64,000 nucleotides of DNA from Hydractinia symbiolongicarpus. Its lineage: Eukaryota > Cnidaria > Hydrozoa > Anthoathecata > Hydractiniidae. Made by a program: the position numbers and the translations under genes. How positions within the stretch are numbered: position 1 is the stretch's first letter; the number at the start of each line of letters is the position of its first letter. The notes under the pieces are model-generated. The model saw only the letters and a list, made by a program, of their open reading frames with translations, made no database searches and was not told the origin of the DNA. Location: the NCBI RefSeq assembly GCF_029227915.1, contig NC_079885.1, positions 26,537,001 through 26,601,000 of the forward strand. The letters are read 5' to 3'. This document shows positions 1-11,330 of this stretch, in pieces.

Positions 1-262
1 CTTTTAGACATTTTGACAACGGACTCATGACACTTAACACAAATGTCTTACTATGGTGAGTGTTTATCGTAACAGTTGGCACATGGGCTTCTTTTTACTG
101 CACCATATGGCCACTGGCTTCTTTTAGACATTTTGACAACGAACTCATGACACTACATGTCTATTATGGTGAGGTTTTTATCGTAAAGATTGGCCCACGG
201 GCTTCTTTTTCCTGCACCATATGGCCACTGGCTTCTTTTGACATTTTGACAACCGACTTTAG
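1..262. repeat. Tandem repeat, about 2.3 units of 112-120 bp
   Basis: The block beginning CTTTTAGACATTTTGACAAC at 1 recurs at 121 and, with a small deletion, near 233. Between the starts the shared text includes GCACCATATGGCCACTGGCT. No gene is supported here; a short open frame over it is just repeat sequence. The array probably continues to the left of the window. Confidence 0.75.
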
Positions 263-299
263 ACAGTACATGACAATTAATGACAATTAAACGTTTGTC

Positions 300-1860
300 T
301 CATTATAACAGACTGACATGAACTGACACGCTCTACACAAGAAACTTACTTAACCCTATCACTGTAAAGAACATACAACTCTAGACTTAAACAGAATAAC
401 TCAGAAAGCCCAGCACCCCTGACCAGAATTAGTTGAATTATAAGAAAGAAAATGGCACAGAGATGGTTGATTCTGCCTCTGGGTTCAAAACCTTGGTGGG
501 GGCTATCAGCCAAATGAAACGTAGTCCCTCTGCAAGGAAACCTTGAAGCTAAATCAAACATCGACCATCAGACCGCGCCGCGCATCCAGTCACCATCCAC
601 ATCAATGAATACGTAGAAATTGTGTCAGGTTGTTCTTGTCCTAATTCCATCACCGACGTCGGATTTATGTGTCGACAGATACTTGAAAGATAACGTATAC
701 CGGATCATTATTGTCGTCATGCCATCGCCAATGTTGTATTAGTGTCGAATATAGAAGAAAACAAAACAGAACTAATTAGTACATTAATCGGGGAGGGCGG
801 GCGGGAAAACGTCTGAACTGTTCAAGAGCAAGAGGCTTACTGTGTTCTACTCCATATTTATACCCCCCTGCTTGTGGTATGGATCTATGGCCTTAAGTAA
901 CAAGCTTAAGGCAGTCTAATGTTTTGGTTAAATTAATATAGTGTTGACTATTAGTCATAGGTCACCAACACATTTTTAAAATTAATAATGCAGAATGACA
1001 AAACACTAGTGAACCAGGTTAGCTTTATACTGGGAATCAATGGAGACACACCTTTCCTTCTGTAACCCCAATTAACATGTGCTAAACTTTTAGTTTAGCA
1101 CCATTTATGAGTGTTTAAATGCACACATATATAGATCTTCTTCCTACAGTACTCTGGTTTGTATTGCCCATAGTTAGTTCACCATTTACCTATGTGCCTT
1201 TTCTGGTCAGCAGCATATATTTTGGTCAGCAGTCTTGCTAGTATTTAAGCTACAGTTGCCTCATGGTTTTCCTTTTCAGTTCTAGCAGTTTTTCTTCCTC
1301 CTCCCTCCCTGCTGCTATTATATATACCTCTATGTTTTCACACATTTTACGTTGTGAGCTATGCTATGTATATATATATTTTGTTCACGCTTATTAATAT
1401 TATATAGAGATGTGTTATTACCTTGGCTTTGTTGTTGCTTATATTATATATGTGTTCTACTTTCATTTCATGCTTGTATATATTTTCAGCTATTACTATA
1501 TATAAATGTTTTGTAACTTTTGTCCTATCTACGGCAATAGCACTGTACTCTACAAGGATGAGTTTTTATGTGTGAGTTTAAAATACAAACATTTTTTATA
1601 AGAACAGCAAAATTTTACCCAGGCTGGTTATTATTCTTATTTCTTTATTGTTCTAAACAAAATATGTATTTTAATCTAAAATCTCAGCCTGATATTCTTA
1701 TAAAGTACATTCATTATAAAGAAAAAGCATGTAGTTTTCTTGGTGGACACTACCATGATTTTGAGGACTCTTAGCAGCCATTTATTTTGCCATAATAAAT
1801 AGAATTACCTGCTCTGCTACTGATGTGAATTAATTTGTGATATTATTTTAATCATGCATA
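300..1860. other. No gene recognised
   Basis: AT-rich sequence with short runs such as TATATATA near 1370-1500 and a small hairpin at about 1080-1105 (TGCTAAAC / GTTTAGCA arms). I see no convincing open frame, exon or transposon protein. Confidence 0.6.
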
Positions 1861-1869
1861 TGTACCAGG

Positions 1870-2175
1870 GTGTTACTGTGTAAAGATTGTGATGCAGTGT
1901 ACATAGGCGAAACAAAAAGAAAGTTTAAGCAACGAGTACAAGAACATATGCGCGCAGTGAGAAACGGAGATGTGAAGAAAAACGAAATTGCAGACCACAG
2001 CTGGAGCAGAAGTCATCAGTTTAATTGGAATGAGAAGAAAATCATTGACAGAGAATCCAGAACAACGGCCAGGAAAATTAAAGAAACGATCAACAGTGTA
2101 GCACGTAACAAACACATAAACAGCATCTTGTATCAACTTCCTGAGATTTGGTTACCAGCCCTACAGAAAAAATAG
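1870..2175 (+). pseudogene. Penelope-like retroelement fragment, GIY-YIG endonuclease end
   Basis: A 101-residue open stretch carries a CxxC knuckle (residues 4-7) directly followed by VYIGETKRKFKQRVQEH, the signature of the GIY-YIG nuclease found at the C terminus of Penelope-like retroelements. Reverse transcriptase is not found upstream, so only the 3' end of an element is present. The frame ends at a stop shortly after a basic region, which fits the natural C terminus. In intact elements this nuclease nicks target DNA for insertion. A bacterial-type or repair GIY-YIG protein is unlikely given length and context. Confidence 0.65.
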
Positions 2176-2714
2176 TTACCTACATCTAGGTCCGAAAATG
2201 TTAATTACCATAATTAACTGTAATTATCAGCTCGTTTCTGATTGGTTAATTTTTATGAATTTCGATCCTCTGCAATTATATAAATACATACTCAACATCA
2301 TTTTACTTTGCCGGATGATGGGAGAAGGATCTCCCGAACGTCACCTACTAAACTATCATGTTCAAGAATTGATAAATTTTCATCAGTAATAAATTGTTTT
2401 GCTAACTTAAACTTTAAATATATAATATATAAATAGGACATGGAATTATTCAGTTTCCCTTTGTTGTTATTTGATGAACAAATAATTCTCAAGTAATTAA
2501 AAAAACTGATAGAAGATTTTCTCAAATAACACTTAACTTATTTGTTTGATATTATACCTTTTGGTCTACTGTTAGAATTATTAAGTGATTTTAGAAATAC
2601 AAAAGAGAAATACAAAAGATAGTAATAAAAAAATAAAAATGTAATTTTGTAACAAAAAAAGGAAAATAATAACATCAAGAAAAAACGGCAATCTGAATTA
2701 TTTTTTTTTACTAG
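2176..2714. other. No gene recognised
   Basis: AT-rich spacer between the Penelope fragment and the first PDPR-like pseudo-exon. Short open frames here have no recognisable content. Confidence 0.5.
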
Positions 2715-3214
2715 GAGATGGCATGATTCCCACCTTTGGCAGACCAAACTGGCTGAAAATTGTACAATCAGAACTAAAAATTGCACTGAAAATATTGGTG
2801 TTGTTGATTGTTCTTCAAAAAGCAAATTTGCGATAAGTGTAAGTTTAAAAAGATTTTCATTATTAAACACCTTGACTGATGTTTTGGCGGCAATTGCTCA
2901 CTTGGTTATATAATGATGGAGATAAAAGAAAATGAATGCAGAGATCACACAGTGCCTAAAAAATGGCTGCTTTTAAACATAGTCAGTGAGGAAAGTTAAG
3001 AAGAGGAAGAATTATATTTTTTTTTAATACCTTTTTCATCTATATTTATTTTACTGTAGTGTGCTGATGAAGAAATACTAACATCCTTTTTAAATTCCAC
3101 CTGTATAAATAATGTGACTGAAATGGCATCCAATGATTTTATGGTAACTGCTGTGTTAAATAGTAAGAAAGAATGTCAAAGCATTGTCTCGCTTATTAAA
3201 GTAAATCCCAACAA
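2715..3214 (+). pseudogene. PDPR/DMGDH-like gene fragment (two exons, broken)
   Basis: Two pieces match exons 12 and 13 of the intact gene at 12-20 kb. The first, 2715-2838, has an acceptor CTAG and a donor GTAAGT and encodes a match to the segment RPNWLKIVQSEL, but it is 124 nt against 125 in the intact gene. One A is missing in the run near 2777, which shifts the frame. The second, 3060-3214, is open (CADEEILTSFLNS onward) with proper AG/GTAAGC borders. No upstream exons are seen before it. This is a relic of a duplicated gene; its 3' continuation is cut off by the Harbinger insertion and rearrangement. Confidence 0.75.
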
Positions 3215-3233
3215 GTAAGCTGTTTTTATGTTT
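2821..3233. repeat. Direct repeat, copy A (partner at 6829-7240)
   Basis: These 413 bases recur almost unchanged at 6829-7240; the only obvious difference is one T in the poly-T run near 3020. The repeat covers the last bases of pseudo-exon 12, the following intron, pseudo-exon 13 and the start of the next intron. It begins at AGCAAATTTGCG and ends at TTTTTATGTTT. Confidence 0.9.
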
Positions 3234-3417
3234 GGGACCGTAGAAACTCTTAAGGGTCCGTTACATGTAGCAAAGTTTGCAATAGCAAATAACATACAAG
3301 TACTTCTGCAAGTACTTGTACAAGCAGTTGTGCAAGTTTTTATACTTGCACAAGTTTTGTCGATTTCAAATAAAATAAAAAAAAACAAATGTGAGTTTTT
3401 GCGCGCTCATTTTGAAA

Positions 3418-4769
3418 ATGGTTTGCGAACAAGAAGACGTTGTTTTAATTCTGGCGCTATCGCTGGCAGTAAAAGTAAAGACAAGTCAGTGCAAAAAAAG
3501 AAAGCAACGCAAACGTTTTTGGGTGCGATCATGGTTATTAGACAGACAAACGAAAGGGGCTTGCAATAGCATCCTTAGTGAATTAAGATTACAAGACACT
3601 GAACATTTCCGTTATTATCTTCAAATGAATACGGAAACATTTGTTGTAAGTGATTTTTTTTGTTGATCAAAGATTTTGTAGGACAGTGGTAGCGCATCTC
3701 ACATAAGAAGTCTCTTTCCTTTTAGGAACTACTGGAGAAAGTACGCCCATACATCACCAAACAAACTACCTCAGAGGAGAAACTGTCAGTAACATTGCGA
3801 TTTCTGGCTACTGGAGAGTCATATCAAAGTCTGATGTACCAATTTAGCATGTCGGATAAAACCATTTCCCTTTTCGTACCTATAGTTGCTAGGGCGATTT
3901 ATCGAGTTCTTAAGAAAGATTATTTACGTTTGCCGCAAACGGAGGAAGAGTGGAAAGCGCTTTCAGACAAAATAAACTTGAAGTGGCAGTTTCCCAATTG
4001 CATAGGAGCTCTTGATGGATAACATATTCCTATTAAGTTACCGCCGAACACTGGATCTACATTTTACAGCTATAAAGGATTCTATAGTATAGTTCTATTG
4101 GCACTTGTCGATAGTGAATACAAATTTATCTACATAGACGCTGGATGCCAAGGCCGTATTAGCGATGGTGGAGTTTTAAGAAATACAGAGTTATATCATT
4201 TATTGAGCAATGATAGGTTAGCCCTTCCACCTCCGAAGCAACTTCCACTGAGTGAAGATCCAGCGTGGGATCAGCTTGATTTGCCAGAAATACCTTACGT
4301 TATCGTTGGGGATGACGCAATTGCATTATCAAAAAATTTAATGAAGCCTTTTTCCAAAAACACGCTTTGTGATGCCGAGCGAATTTTCAATTACCGGCTT
4401 TCAAGGTTTCGAAGAATAAGTGAAAACGCTTTTGGTATTTTATCCGCTAGATTTAGAATCATCAACAGCACAATTAACCTTTCTCCGAGTAAAACCACGA
4501 GCCTCGTTATGGCCATCGTAGCGCTACACAATATGCTGATGACGAAGTCTAAAGACTCGTACGCACCAGTTGGTCTTGTCGACCAAGAAGATTTACTGAC
4601 GAATCGAATCGTTCCTGGTCAATGGAGGGGAATGGCTGATGTCTCAAATGACTTACAAACTTGCGCACAGAGAAAAGCTAGTTCAAATGCAAAAGAAATA
4701 CGTGATGTCTTTAAAGATTATTTCATGGGCTCAGGTCAAGTATCTTGGCAATGGAATATGCTTGTATAA
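3418..4769 (+). pseudogene. Harbinger (HARBI1-like) transposase, one in-frame stop
   Basis: Exon 1 runs 3418-3645 (ATG, donor GTAAGT) and exon 2 runs 3726-4769 after a CTTTTAG acceptor. The product has the HARBI1 layout: N-terminal helix-turn-helix-like part (SYQSLMYQFSMSDKTIS), then a DDE nuclease with first Asp in GALDG, second Asp in YVIVGDDAI and a Glu in SENAFG. A TAA at 4020-4022 directly follows GALDG, next to the first catalytic Asp, in an otherwise continuous frame. As written the protein would stop before most of the catalytic core. It is either a dead copy or a sequencing/allelic difference. It partners with the minus-strand MADF gene in the same element. Confidence 0.88.
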
Positions 4770-4870
4770 TTCTCTTAAATCTTTACAGAAAACACTACGG
4801 GTAGCTGCTACACAAGTTTGTATAAATACAACAACCGTTTTTCATATAAAGTCTATACCATAAGTGAAAG

Positions 4871-5812
4871 TTAATTGTTGTTGTAATTACTGTTGTAAAC
4901 CTGGGAACCGTAGTAGTTGAAACGCGATGGAAGTGAGATATGGGAATCTCCTGAGTTACTAGGTGATAATTCTGGGCTGATAGCATTTGTTGTTCTCTCA
5001 GTTTGAATTCTCTCAGGACCGCGGAAAGTACCAGTTTGGTGGCCTCCATTGTAGTTGAAGGGTGACGAAGTTGAAGGAACGGTCGTCAGTTGTCCATTCT
5101 GAAACCTTGCGTCAAACAGAAGCTGTTGTATTTGAAGTTTACACTTTTCTCGGGTGTACATATTTTCTATATCAAGCAAATTCTTCGAAATCATTCTACC
5201 AAACAATTGTTCTTGGGTTTCGCTTTCATTAGGACTCAGGTTTAGGTTTGCTACTGCGGAAGACGTCTGACGAGGCTCATCCAATCGCTCTAACGCTTTT
5301 AACATAACTCTGTCCGCAACAGATACATCTTGATCTTTTTTGACATTAGATGACTTTTTTCGTTTATGGTTGAGCGCCGGCGTAGGAGTTTCATCATCAC
5401 CATTCGGATCTTCGTCCACATTAATGTTGGATTCTGTGGTGCGAGGAGTAATATAATCAGATAAGAAGCTATCCATATCCCCATAAAAAGGCCATTGGGG
5501 AGTGAAAACCTCATCCGAACCTGCTCCACTTTTCTTTGAATCTCGGACTTTCTGTTTTAATTGACCGTAATACGATCTCAAACCGACCATTTTCTTTTGT
5601 ATGTCTTTGACTGGCATTGCCAATTCGTTTGAAATCAACTCCAGTGCTATATTCCTTCTTCTTGCATTATGATACTCTGCGTGGTTTGAGTTAAAAAGGC
5701 ACTTATGTAGTTGCCACTCTGCAATTAGTTGTCCCACCATATTATCTGTCCAACTATCAACTTTCTTTTTTTTATTTATCGCCTCCATCTTCAACGAAAT
5801 ATTTTCATACAC
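4871..5812 (-). CDS. Harbinger-associated MADF/Myb-SANT-like DNA-binding protein
   Basis: A 313-residue intact frame. Residues 18-110 form a MADF-like domain with spaced tryptophans and aromatics (DSWTDNMVGQLIAEWQLH, VGLRSYYGQLKQKV, PQWPFYGDMDSFLSDY). The middle is acidic with a basic patch NHKRKKSSNVKK, and the tail is rich in Ser, Asn and Tyr. In Harbinger elements this second protein helps bring the transposase into the nucleus and binds the TIRs. The start at 5812 is the first Met; a second in-frame Met lies eight codons later and may be the true start. The 3' ends of the two element genes face each other with about 100 bp between them. Confidence 0.85.
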   Translation of the reverse strand: MYENISLKMEAINKKKKVDSWTDNMVGQLIAEWQLHKCLFNSNHAEYHNARRRNIALELISNELAMPVKDIQKKMVGLRSYYGQLKQKVRDSKKSGAGSDEVFTPQWPFYGDMDSFLSDYITPRTTESNINVDEDPNGDDETPTPALNHKRKKSSNVKKDQDVSVADRVMLKALERLDEPRQTSSAVANLNLSPNESETQEQLFGRMISKNLLDIENMYTREKCKLQIQQLLFDARFQNGQLTTVPSTSSPFNYNGGHQTGTFRGPERIQTERTTNAISPELSPSNSGDSHISLPSRFNYYGSQVYNSNYNNN

Positions 5813-6639
5813 GCCACAAAACTATTCACACCACACTTTAATTTTTTATTTTCATCAATTCGATATCCTATTGGCTCATTTATAATAAAAACAACAATGA
5901 AAACAAAAGTTAAAAATCATTGATCGGTTAACATTCCGAACTTGATTGCAACCTATTGTTTATTTGCTATAGCAAACGTCGATTTTTTTAAATCATTTTA
6001 AAAAAATCAGAACTTGCACAAGTTCTTGTACAAGCCCATGCGCAATGCATAATACCAGCTGTTACACATAATATTGTATTGCACAAGTACTTGCACAAGT
6101 ACTTGTATGTTATTTGCTATTGCAAATTTTGCTACGTGTAACGGACCCTTTAGAAACAGTATAACAAAAAAGGCTCAATACTTTGATGTTGCCGCTAAAA
6201 GGTTGTCGAGGTTTCGTATAGCGTGTTTCCTGGGTTCAGGGGGAGGGGGACTTATGGCCGCATGGGAGGGGAATGATGATGATATGAATGCTGGTCATCA
6301 AAACAACTTTAACGGTCAATGCAGGTCAACGATTTCACATGAGCGTTGGAGTGCACAGACATTATAGCCAAATCTTGCTATATTTCCAGGGTTATCAGAT
6401 GTTTATCCAAAGACAAATATTCAACAAAAGCTTCATCACAAGCTGAGATTATCATAGCAGGAGGGGGAGTTATTGGAAGTTCAGTAGCTTATCACTTAAG
6501 TGAATTAGGATGGAAAGATATCCTGATTCTGGAACAAGGAAGGTAAACTTAACTAGCTAGCTATAGCTAGTTAGCTATAACTTTTATGTTGTTTTAGTAC
6601 GGTTTAGTATGGATCACTTTTTTTCTTAATAAAAACACT

Positions 6640-6720
6640 TCTCTTCTTAGTCAAAACACTTCTTTTCATTCCTTCAGCTAAACACTTCTCTTCCATTCGA
6701 AACACTTCTCTTCCACTACG
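6640..6720. repeat. Short imperfect tandem repeat (AACACTTCT[CT]TTC units)
   Basis: The motif AACACTTCTCTTC or a one-base variant appears four times between 6640 and 6716 with 13-25 bp spacing. It lies in the gap between exon 2 and the copy-B direct repeat. No function is evident. Confidence 0.55.
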
Positions 6721-6828
6721 AACTCAGAAAATTCCCAGACCCAATTCTGGTCCGGAATACTAATGGAGCTGGATTTTGATAACTCAAGTTTTTGAATAAA
6801 TGACCAACCACCCTCATCCCCAGGGTCT

Positions 6829-7240
6829 AGCAAATTTGCGATAAGTGTAAGTTTAAAAAGATTTTCATTATTAAACACCTTGACTGATGTTTTGGCGGCA
6901 ATTGCTCACTTGGTTATATAATGATGGAGATAAAAGAAAATGAATGCAGAGATCACACAGTGCCTAAAAAATGGCTGCTTTTAAACATAGTCAGTGAGGA
7001 AAGTTAAGAAGAGGAAGAATTATATTTTTTTTAATACCTTTTTCATCTATATTTATTTTACTGTAGTGTGCTGATGAAGAAATACTAACATCCTTTTTAA
7101 ATTCCACCTGTATAAATAATGTGACTGAAATGGCATCCAATGATTTTATGGTAACTGCTGTGTTAAATAGTAAGAAAGAATGTCAAAGCATTGTCTCGCT
7201 TATTAAAGTAAATCCCAACAAGTAAGCTGTTTTTATGTTT
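6829..7240. repeat. Direct repeat, copy B (partner at 2821-3233)
   Basis: Nearly identical to 2821-3233, 412 against 413 bases. Its left border abuts CCTCATCCCCAGGGTCT, which resembles the terminus of the short palindromic repeat seen at 39.8 and 47.5 kb. It includes a second, open copy of pseudo-exon 13 (7067-7221). Confidence 0.9.
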
Positions 7241-9261
7241 TCTTAGGGCATGGAAAAATCAACTGTAACTCTTTACAGGGATCGAATAAGCAGGTTGCAA
7301 TCCGAATTTTCTGAATTAGGATGGCATTTTGCCAATTATCCTACAAAGAGAATGTTAAATTTGCAAATCCAATTTTTTAAACAATCATTTGTATCACCTA
7401 TTTCTTTACTTGTTGTTGCAACAAAATAATCATAAACAATAGCAAGTGGCCAATAGATCTCCCAGATGCTTCTCAGTTTTAGCAAGTTAACTTTTACTTC
7501 AAACCATTCTTTATAAGAAAATTCGTTTATAGGAAGCATAAGGCTGAATCGCCTGAATCATTTTGAAATACTTTTAACCAATCAAGTATTATATAATTAA
7601 GTTTAAAACAAAAGAAATCAACGTTTGAACAATTCAAAAATTGGAATAAGCATAAAATAATGATAGCATAAGCATACAATTGATAAAATTGATTACTTCC
7701 ATTGAATAATAGGGGTGGAATATTATAAATTATTCAATAGGTGGCTTTGTCTACTAAATATTATGCACTTTTTTGTTATGTTTTATTTTGCAGGTGCACA
7801 ATAATCACTTCACCAGATTAACATACACGCCTACTCTCTTCATTAACAGATTCCACAAGAAAGGAATGGTTTCACTGACATTACTGTTGAAGATATATCA
7901 GGACAATATGCATGGTTGGCTTTACTTGGTCCTCATGTTGAAAAGTTATTGAATAAATTACTAGCTCCACCATATAACACTGACCAATTTTCTGATAAAT
8001 GCTGTAAGGTTTTTTATATGTTTTTTGTTTCACTTTTTGTGTTTTAATTGCCAGTCGTGTTCGAACAAATATTAAAAAAAACAAATGTGTTGTTGTTCAT
8101 CTCAGCCTGATATGTTTTTTCATTGTCTTTAAGGATAAAAACTGTTGGGCAACTAATCCAAAAAAATACAAAAAATATATATTCTATATGGTATACTTTC
8201 CTTACTCTTCATTTTAAGCGTGTTGATATTGGCTATGCATCTAATGTTAAACTGGCTCACCATTTTATGGGTGAGGAAAAGGGATGGCAACTTCTTATTC
8301 CAACTGAAGTGAGATTTGTTGATCTTTACCAACCTGAAACATATCCATTTTGATTTAAACAGAGATAGTCGGGAAAGCTATGGCAACTTAAAAAATGATA
8401 CATGTTTGTCAAGTTATTTGATTGCCTGCCCATACTGCAGAAATATTTACTTGTTGGAAATTATGCCTTTTTGCTAATTTTGCCTCTTTCAAGCATTTTT
8501 AATTAATAAAAATTATATGTTTAACAATTTTCCTTGAAATGATCGATTGTAAATAATGTACGTATACACTAAAGGCTTACTCTAGATATATTGAAGTAGG
8601 AATTTCATAAAATCAACAACTTTTGTTTATGTTTTAGTTTTTGCAAGGTTTGTACCAGCACTTGATGTCTTACAGGAAAAAATACAAAATTCAAAATGTT
8701 GGACATTTTGCATTGAATAGCATAAGAATCAAAAATAGAATTCCAGCCTACAACTTTGAAATAAATACCAAAACAAGTTATGAAACAATACAGAAGTTGT
8801 GCAAACAGGTAATATGTCTTTAGATTTAGATTCTTATTAGATTTAGAAAATGAAAATAAAAAGTATCATTTAAACTGCAGAATACAAAAATGTTTGCTAT
8901 TGCACAATAAATTTTTAATAAGAAATTTGGACAATTACATTGATGCAATATCAATTTTTTAGTCAAAGTCTTAATGACATTTGTGTGTATATATTTGCAA
9001 CAGTACTATATATAGTATGATGAATTTTCATTGCAATTACTCGAAATATCTGTTCCATGTCCAGAAAACTGGCCGTGGGGTGGAGAACCTGTTTTACATA
9101 ATCAAGAGTTGATTGGCGAATTATCTTCTGTGGGATATACACAAGAAAATAGCACAGTGTTAGGATTAGTTGTAAGTAATACACAAGTGGAGGAGGGTGA
9201 AGAACTGATTGTACAATGTGGTTTGGATATGTATAATGGTAAACTCATTTCAAATTGTTGA

Positions 9262-9855
9262 TTGGTTGATTATTTGTGACATTTTTGTAATTGTTGTTCT
9301 TGGTTTATAGTTGTTACTTTTTTGTTACCTAGACTGTTTTGTCATATAAATGATTTATATTAGATAAAATATAAATAAAGTTGTTTACCCATGCAAAATC
9401 CACTGTTTTGCCTGTCAGCGAACTGTACTCTACATAGGAACCATTTTATATTTTACAAACAGTATACGGGTATTAATATAGGAAATAAAAGTGTTAATAG
9501 TCTCCCACTTTTCTTGTAAGGTCAAAAGGTCTCAAGCCCTGTTACAACAACTGTAAACCAATTGAATCATTGATTTTTTATGAACATTTAAGATTGAATT
9601 TTGGTTAATAAAGAGATAGTAAAGTGTCTTTTTACTTTGTGTAAACAAAGATGGTATTAAATGTTTTTTTAAATTTTTTATGAAAATATCTGTCATTGGT
9701 TTATTATATATGTTTTGTAAATAAATTGTTTGAAGTAAAAATATGATTTTTAAAATATGTTTTTTTAATCTACATTGTTAAAAATGTTTTTAAACATAAT
9801 AATCCCACTTTGCTATGAATTTCTATCAAATTTGAAACATATTAAACTTAAGAAG
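9262..9855. other. No gene recognised
   Basis: AT-rich 3' flank of the PDPR-like pseudogene with possible AATAAAG-type polyadenylation context near 9373. Nothing else is seen before the LINE remnant. Confidence 0.5.
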
Positions 9856-11330
9856 TCATCATTCATCATCATTCTCGGCTTAACGTCCGTTTTCCATGCT
9901 AGCATGGGTTGGACGGGGTATATTAATGACCCTCTTCCAATCTGATCTAGACTGTGTTAGATCTAAACTCAACTTCCTCTGTATCAAGTCTGTCCTTATA
10001 ACTTCCTGCCAAGTCTTTCTCGGTCTGCCTCTGGGCTTTGCCCCAGGAACTATCAAGTCTCTACACTTTCTTACCCAATTATCCTCCTCCATTCTTTCCA
10101 AGTGCCCCAGCCAATTCAATCTTCTTATCTGGATAACATCTTTAATTCTACGGAGACTTAGCCTGCTTCTTAGCTCATCTGAACTCTTTCTGTCTTTCAG
10201 ACTGGCGTTACACATCCACATAACCATTCTCATATCATTCCTTTCTAAACAATCAAGATCTTCCTGCTTCACTGCCCATGTCTCACTACCGTACAACATA
10301 ACACTTCTTACACAGGCCTCATACAACCTACCTTTTACCTCAATTGACAGGACTCTGCTAGTCAACAAAGGAAGTAACTCTCTGAACTTTTTCCAAGCAG
10401 AACCTATCCTGCAAGTAACACTTCTTCCAACACCCCCTTCACTACCCAACATATCACCTAAGTAACAGAAGTTCTCAACTATCTCTAACAAGCCACTGTT
10501 GTACATCATTAAGGCTGGAAATACTTCATTCTCTATAATCTCACCTTTGCAACGCTTGCATACAAACTGTATGTCAGCTCTTAACCTTCCACTAATACTA
10601 CTGCACTTCTTATGTACCCAATGCTTGCAAGTCTGACAAAAAATTGAGTTACTACCAACCCCTTTCCTGCAAACTCCACAAGGCCACTTTCCAACTACAA
10701 GGTCACACTTGGCTGCAATGCTACTAATCATGACTTTAGACTTTGCTGTGTTTACCTTTAGCCCTTTCTCTTCTAGTCCTTTCTTCCACTTCTCAAACTT
10801 TTCAACTAATTCTTCCATCGACTCTGCTATGAGAATCAAATTATCTGCATACAATAACTCCCATGGACAACCTGTTCTCAACTCCATCGACAGCGCTTCT
10901 AAGACTAGAATAAACAACAAAGGACTAAGTACAGAACCCTGATGTACACCAACATTGACACTAAATTCATCACTAAATGAATCGTTAATCCTGACACGAC
11001 TTCTAGCATTGCTGTACATAGACTGTACCATCGTAACTAGCCACTCATCCACACCTAATTTTCTCATAGCCCACCAAATAACTTCACGTGGCACTCTATC
11101 AAAAGCTTTCTCTAAATCTACAAAGGCAAAATAGAGATTCTTTCTCTTTCCGAAATACTTTTCCTGAAGCTGTCTGAGTAAAAATATTGCATCTGTAGTG
11201 CCACGCCCTGGAACAAAACCAAATTGCATCTTATCTATATCAATTCTTTCTCTAAGTAACTTATCAATCACTCTTTCAATAACTTTCATTACTTGATCAA
11301 CCAACCAAGAAGTGACTTCCTAAATTCTGG
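9856..11330 (-). mobile_element. 5'-truncated non-LTR retrotransposon (LINE), minus strand
   Basis: The unit reads right to left: reverse transcriptase ORF, then a short tail GTTAAGCCGAGAATGATGAT followed by imperfect ATG/GATGAT repeats at 9856-9875. A simple-repeat rather than poly(A) tail is typical of RTE-related and similar LINE groups. No endonuclease domain precedes the RT, so the element is truncated at its 5' end near 11330. Confidence 0.8.
9880..11304 (-). pseudogene. LINE reverse transcriptase with PHD-like finger; YADN in place of YADD
   Basis: The 474-residue open frame starts inside the RT domain (FGFVPGRGTTDAIFLLRQL, FVDLEKAFDRVPR, HQGSVLSPLLF) and continues to the natural end. 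The catalytic box reads LLYADNLILIAES; the second Asp of YADD is Asn (GAT AAT), which should abolish polymerisation. Downstream of the RT is a Cys4-His-Cys3 finger (CGVCRKG, CQTCKHWVHKKC, CKRC), as in several invertebrate LINEs, followed by the C-terminal WLGHLERMEEDNWVRK region. Missing endonuclease and the YADN change mark it as inactive. Confidence 0.87.

Larger units (their letters stand above)
3253..6149. mobile_element. PIF/Harbinger DNA transposon, 2.9 kb, with TIRs and TTA target duplication
   Basis: The left end AGGGTCCGTTACATGTAGCA starts at 3253; the right end, read in reverse complement from 6149, is AGGGTCCGTTACACGTAGCA. The similarity continues inward for about 65 bp with few differences and includes repeated ACAAGTACTTG blocks. 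Both ends are flanked by TTA (3250-3252 and 6150-6152), the three-base TWA-type target duplication expected for this superfamily. Inside are the two usual genes, a DDE transposase on + and a MADF/Myb-like gene on -, converging. The near-identity of the ends and the single visible lesion in the transposase suggest recent activity. Confidence 0.93.
6346..9261 (+). pseudogene. PDPR/DMGDH-like gene copy, exons 3-11 missing, broken
   Basis: Recognised pieces: exon 2 (6390-6542; GGGVIGSSVAYHLSELGWKD, the FAD-binding GxGxxG), a tail of exon 12 plus exon 13 (6829-7221), exon 14 (7794-8008), exon 15 (8219-8308), exon 16 (8638-8808) and exon 17 (9016-9261, ending in TGA). Each has AG/GT borders matching the intact paralogue. 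Exons 3-11 are absent between 6543 and 6829. Exon 14 has TAA where the intact gene has CAA (TSPD-stop) and an extra A (215 against 214 nt). Exons 15, 16 and 17 are open and differ by substitutions rather than breaks, so the duplicate was probably functional for a time. An ATG at 6346 is in frame with exon 2. Confidence 0.85.

Noticed and set aside
346-561. Minus-strand 71-codon frame
   Set aside because: No motif, no splice context and repeat-like surroundings.
9896-10465. 189-codon plus-strand open frame
   Set aside because: Antisense of the LINE reverse transcriptase; no recognisable content.
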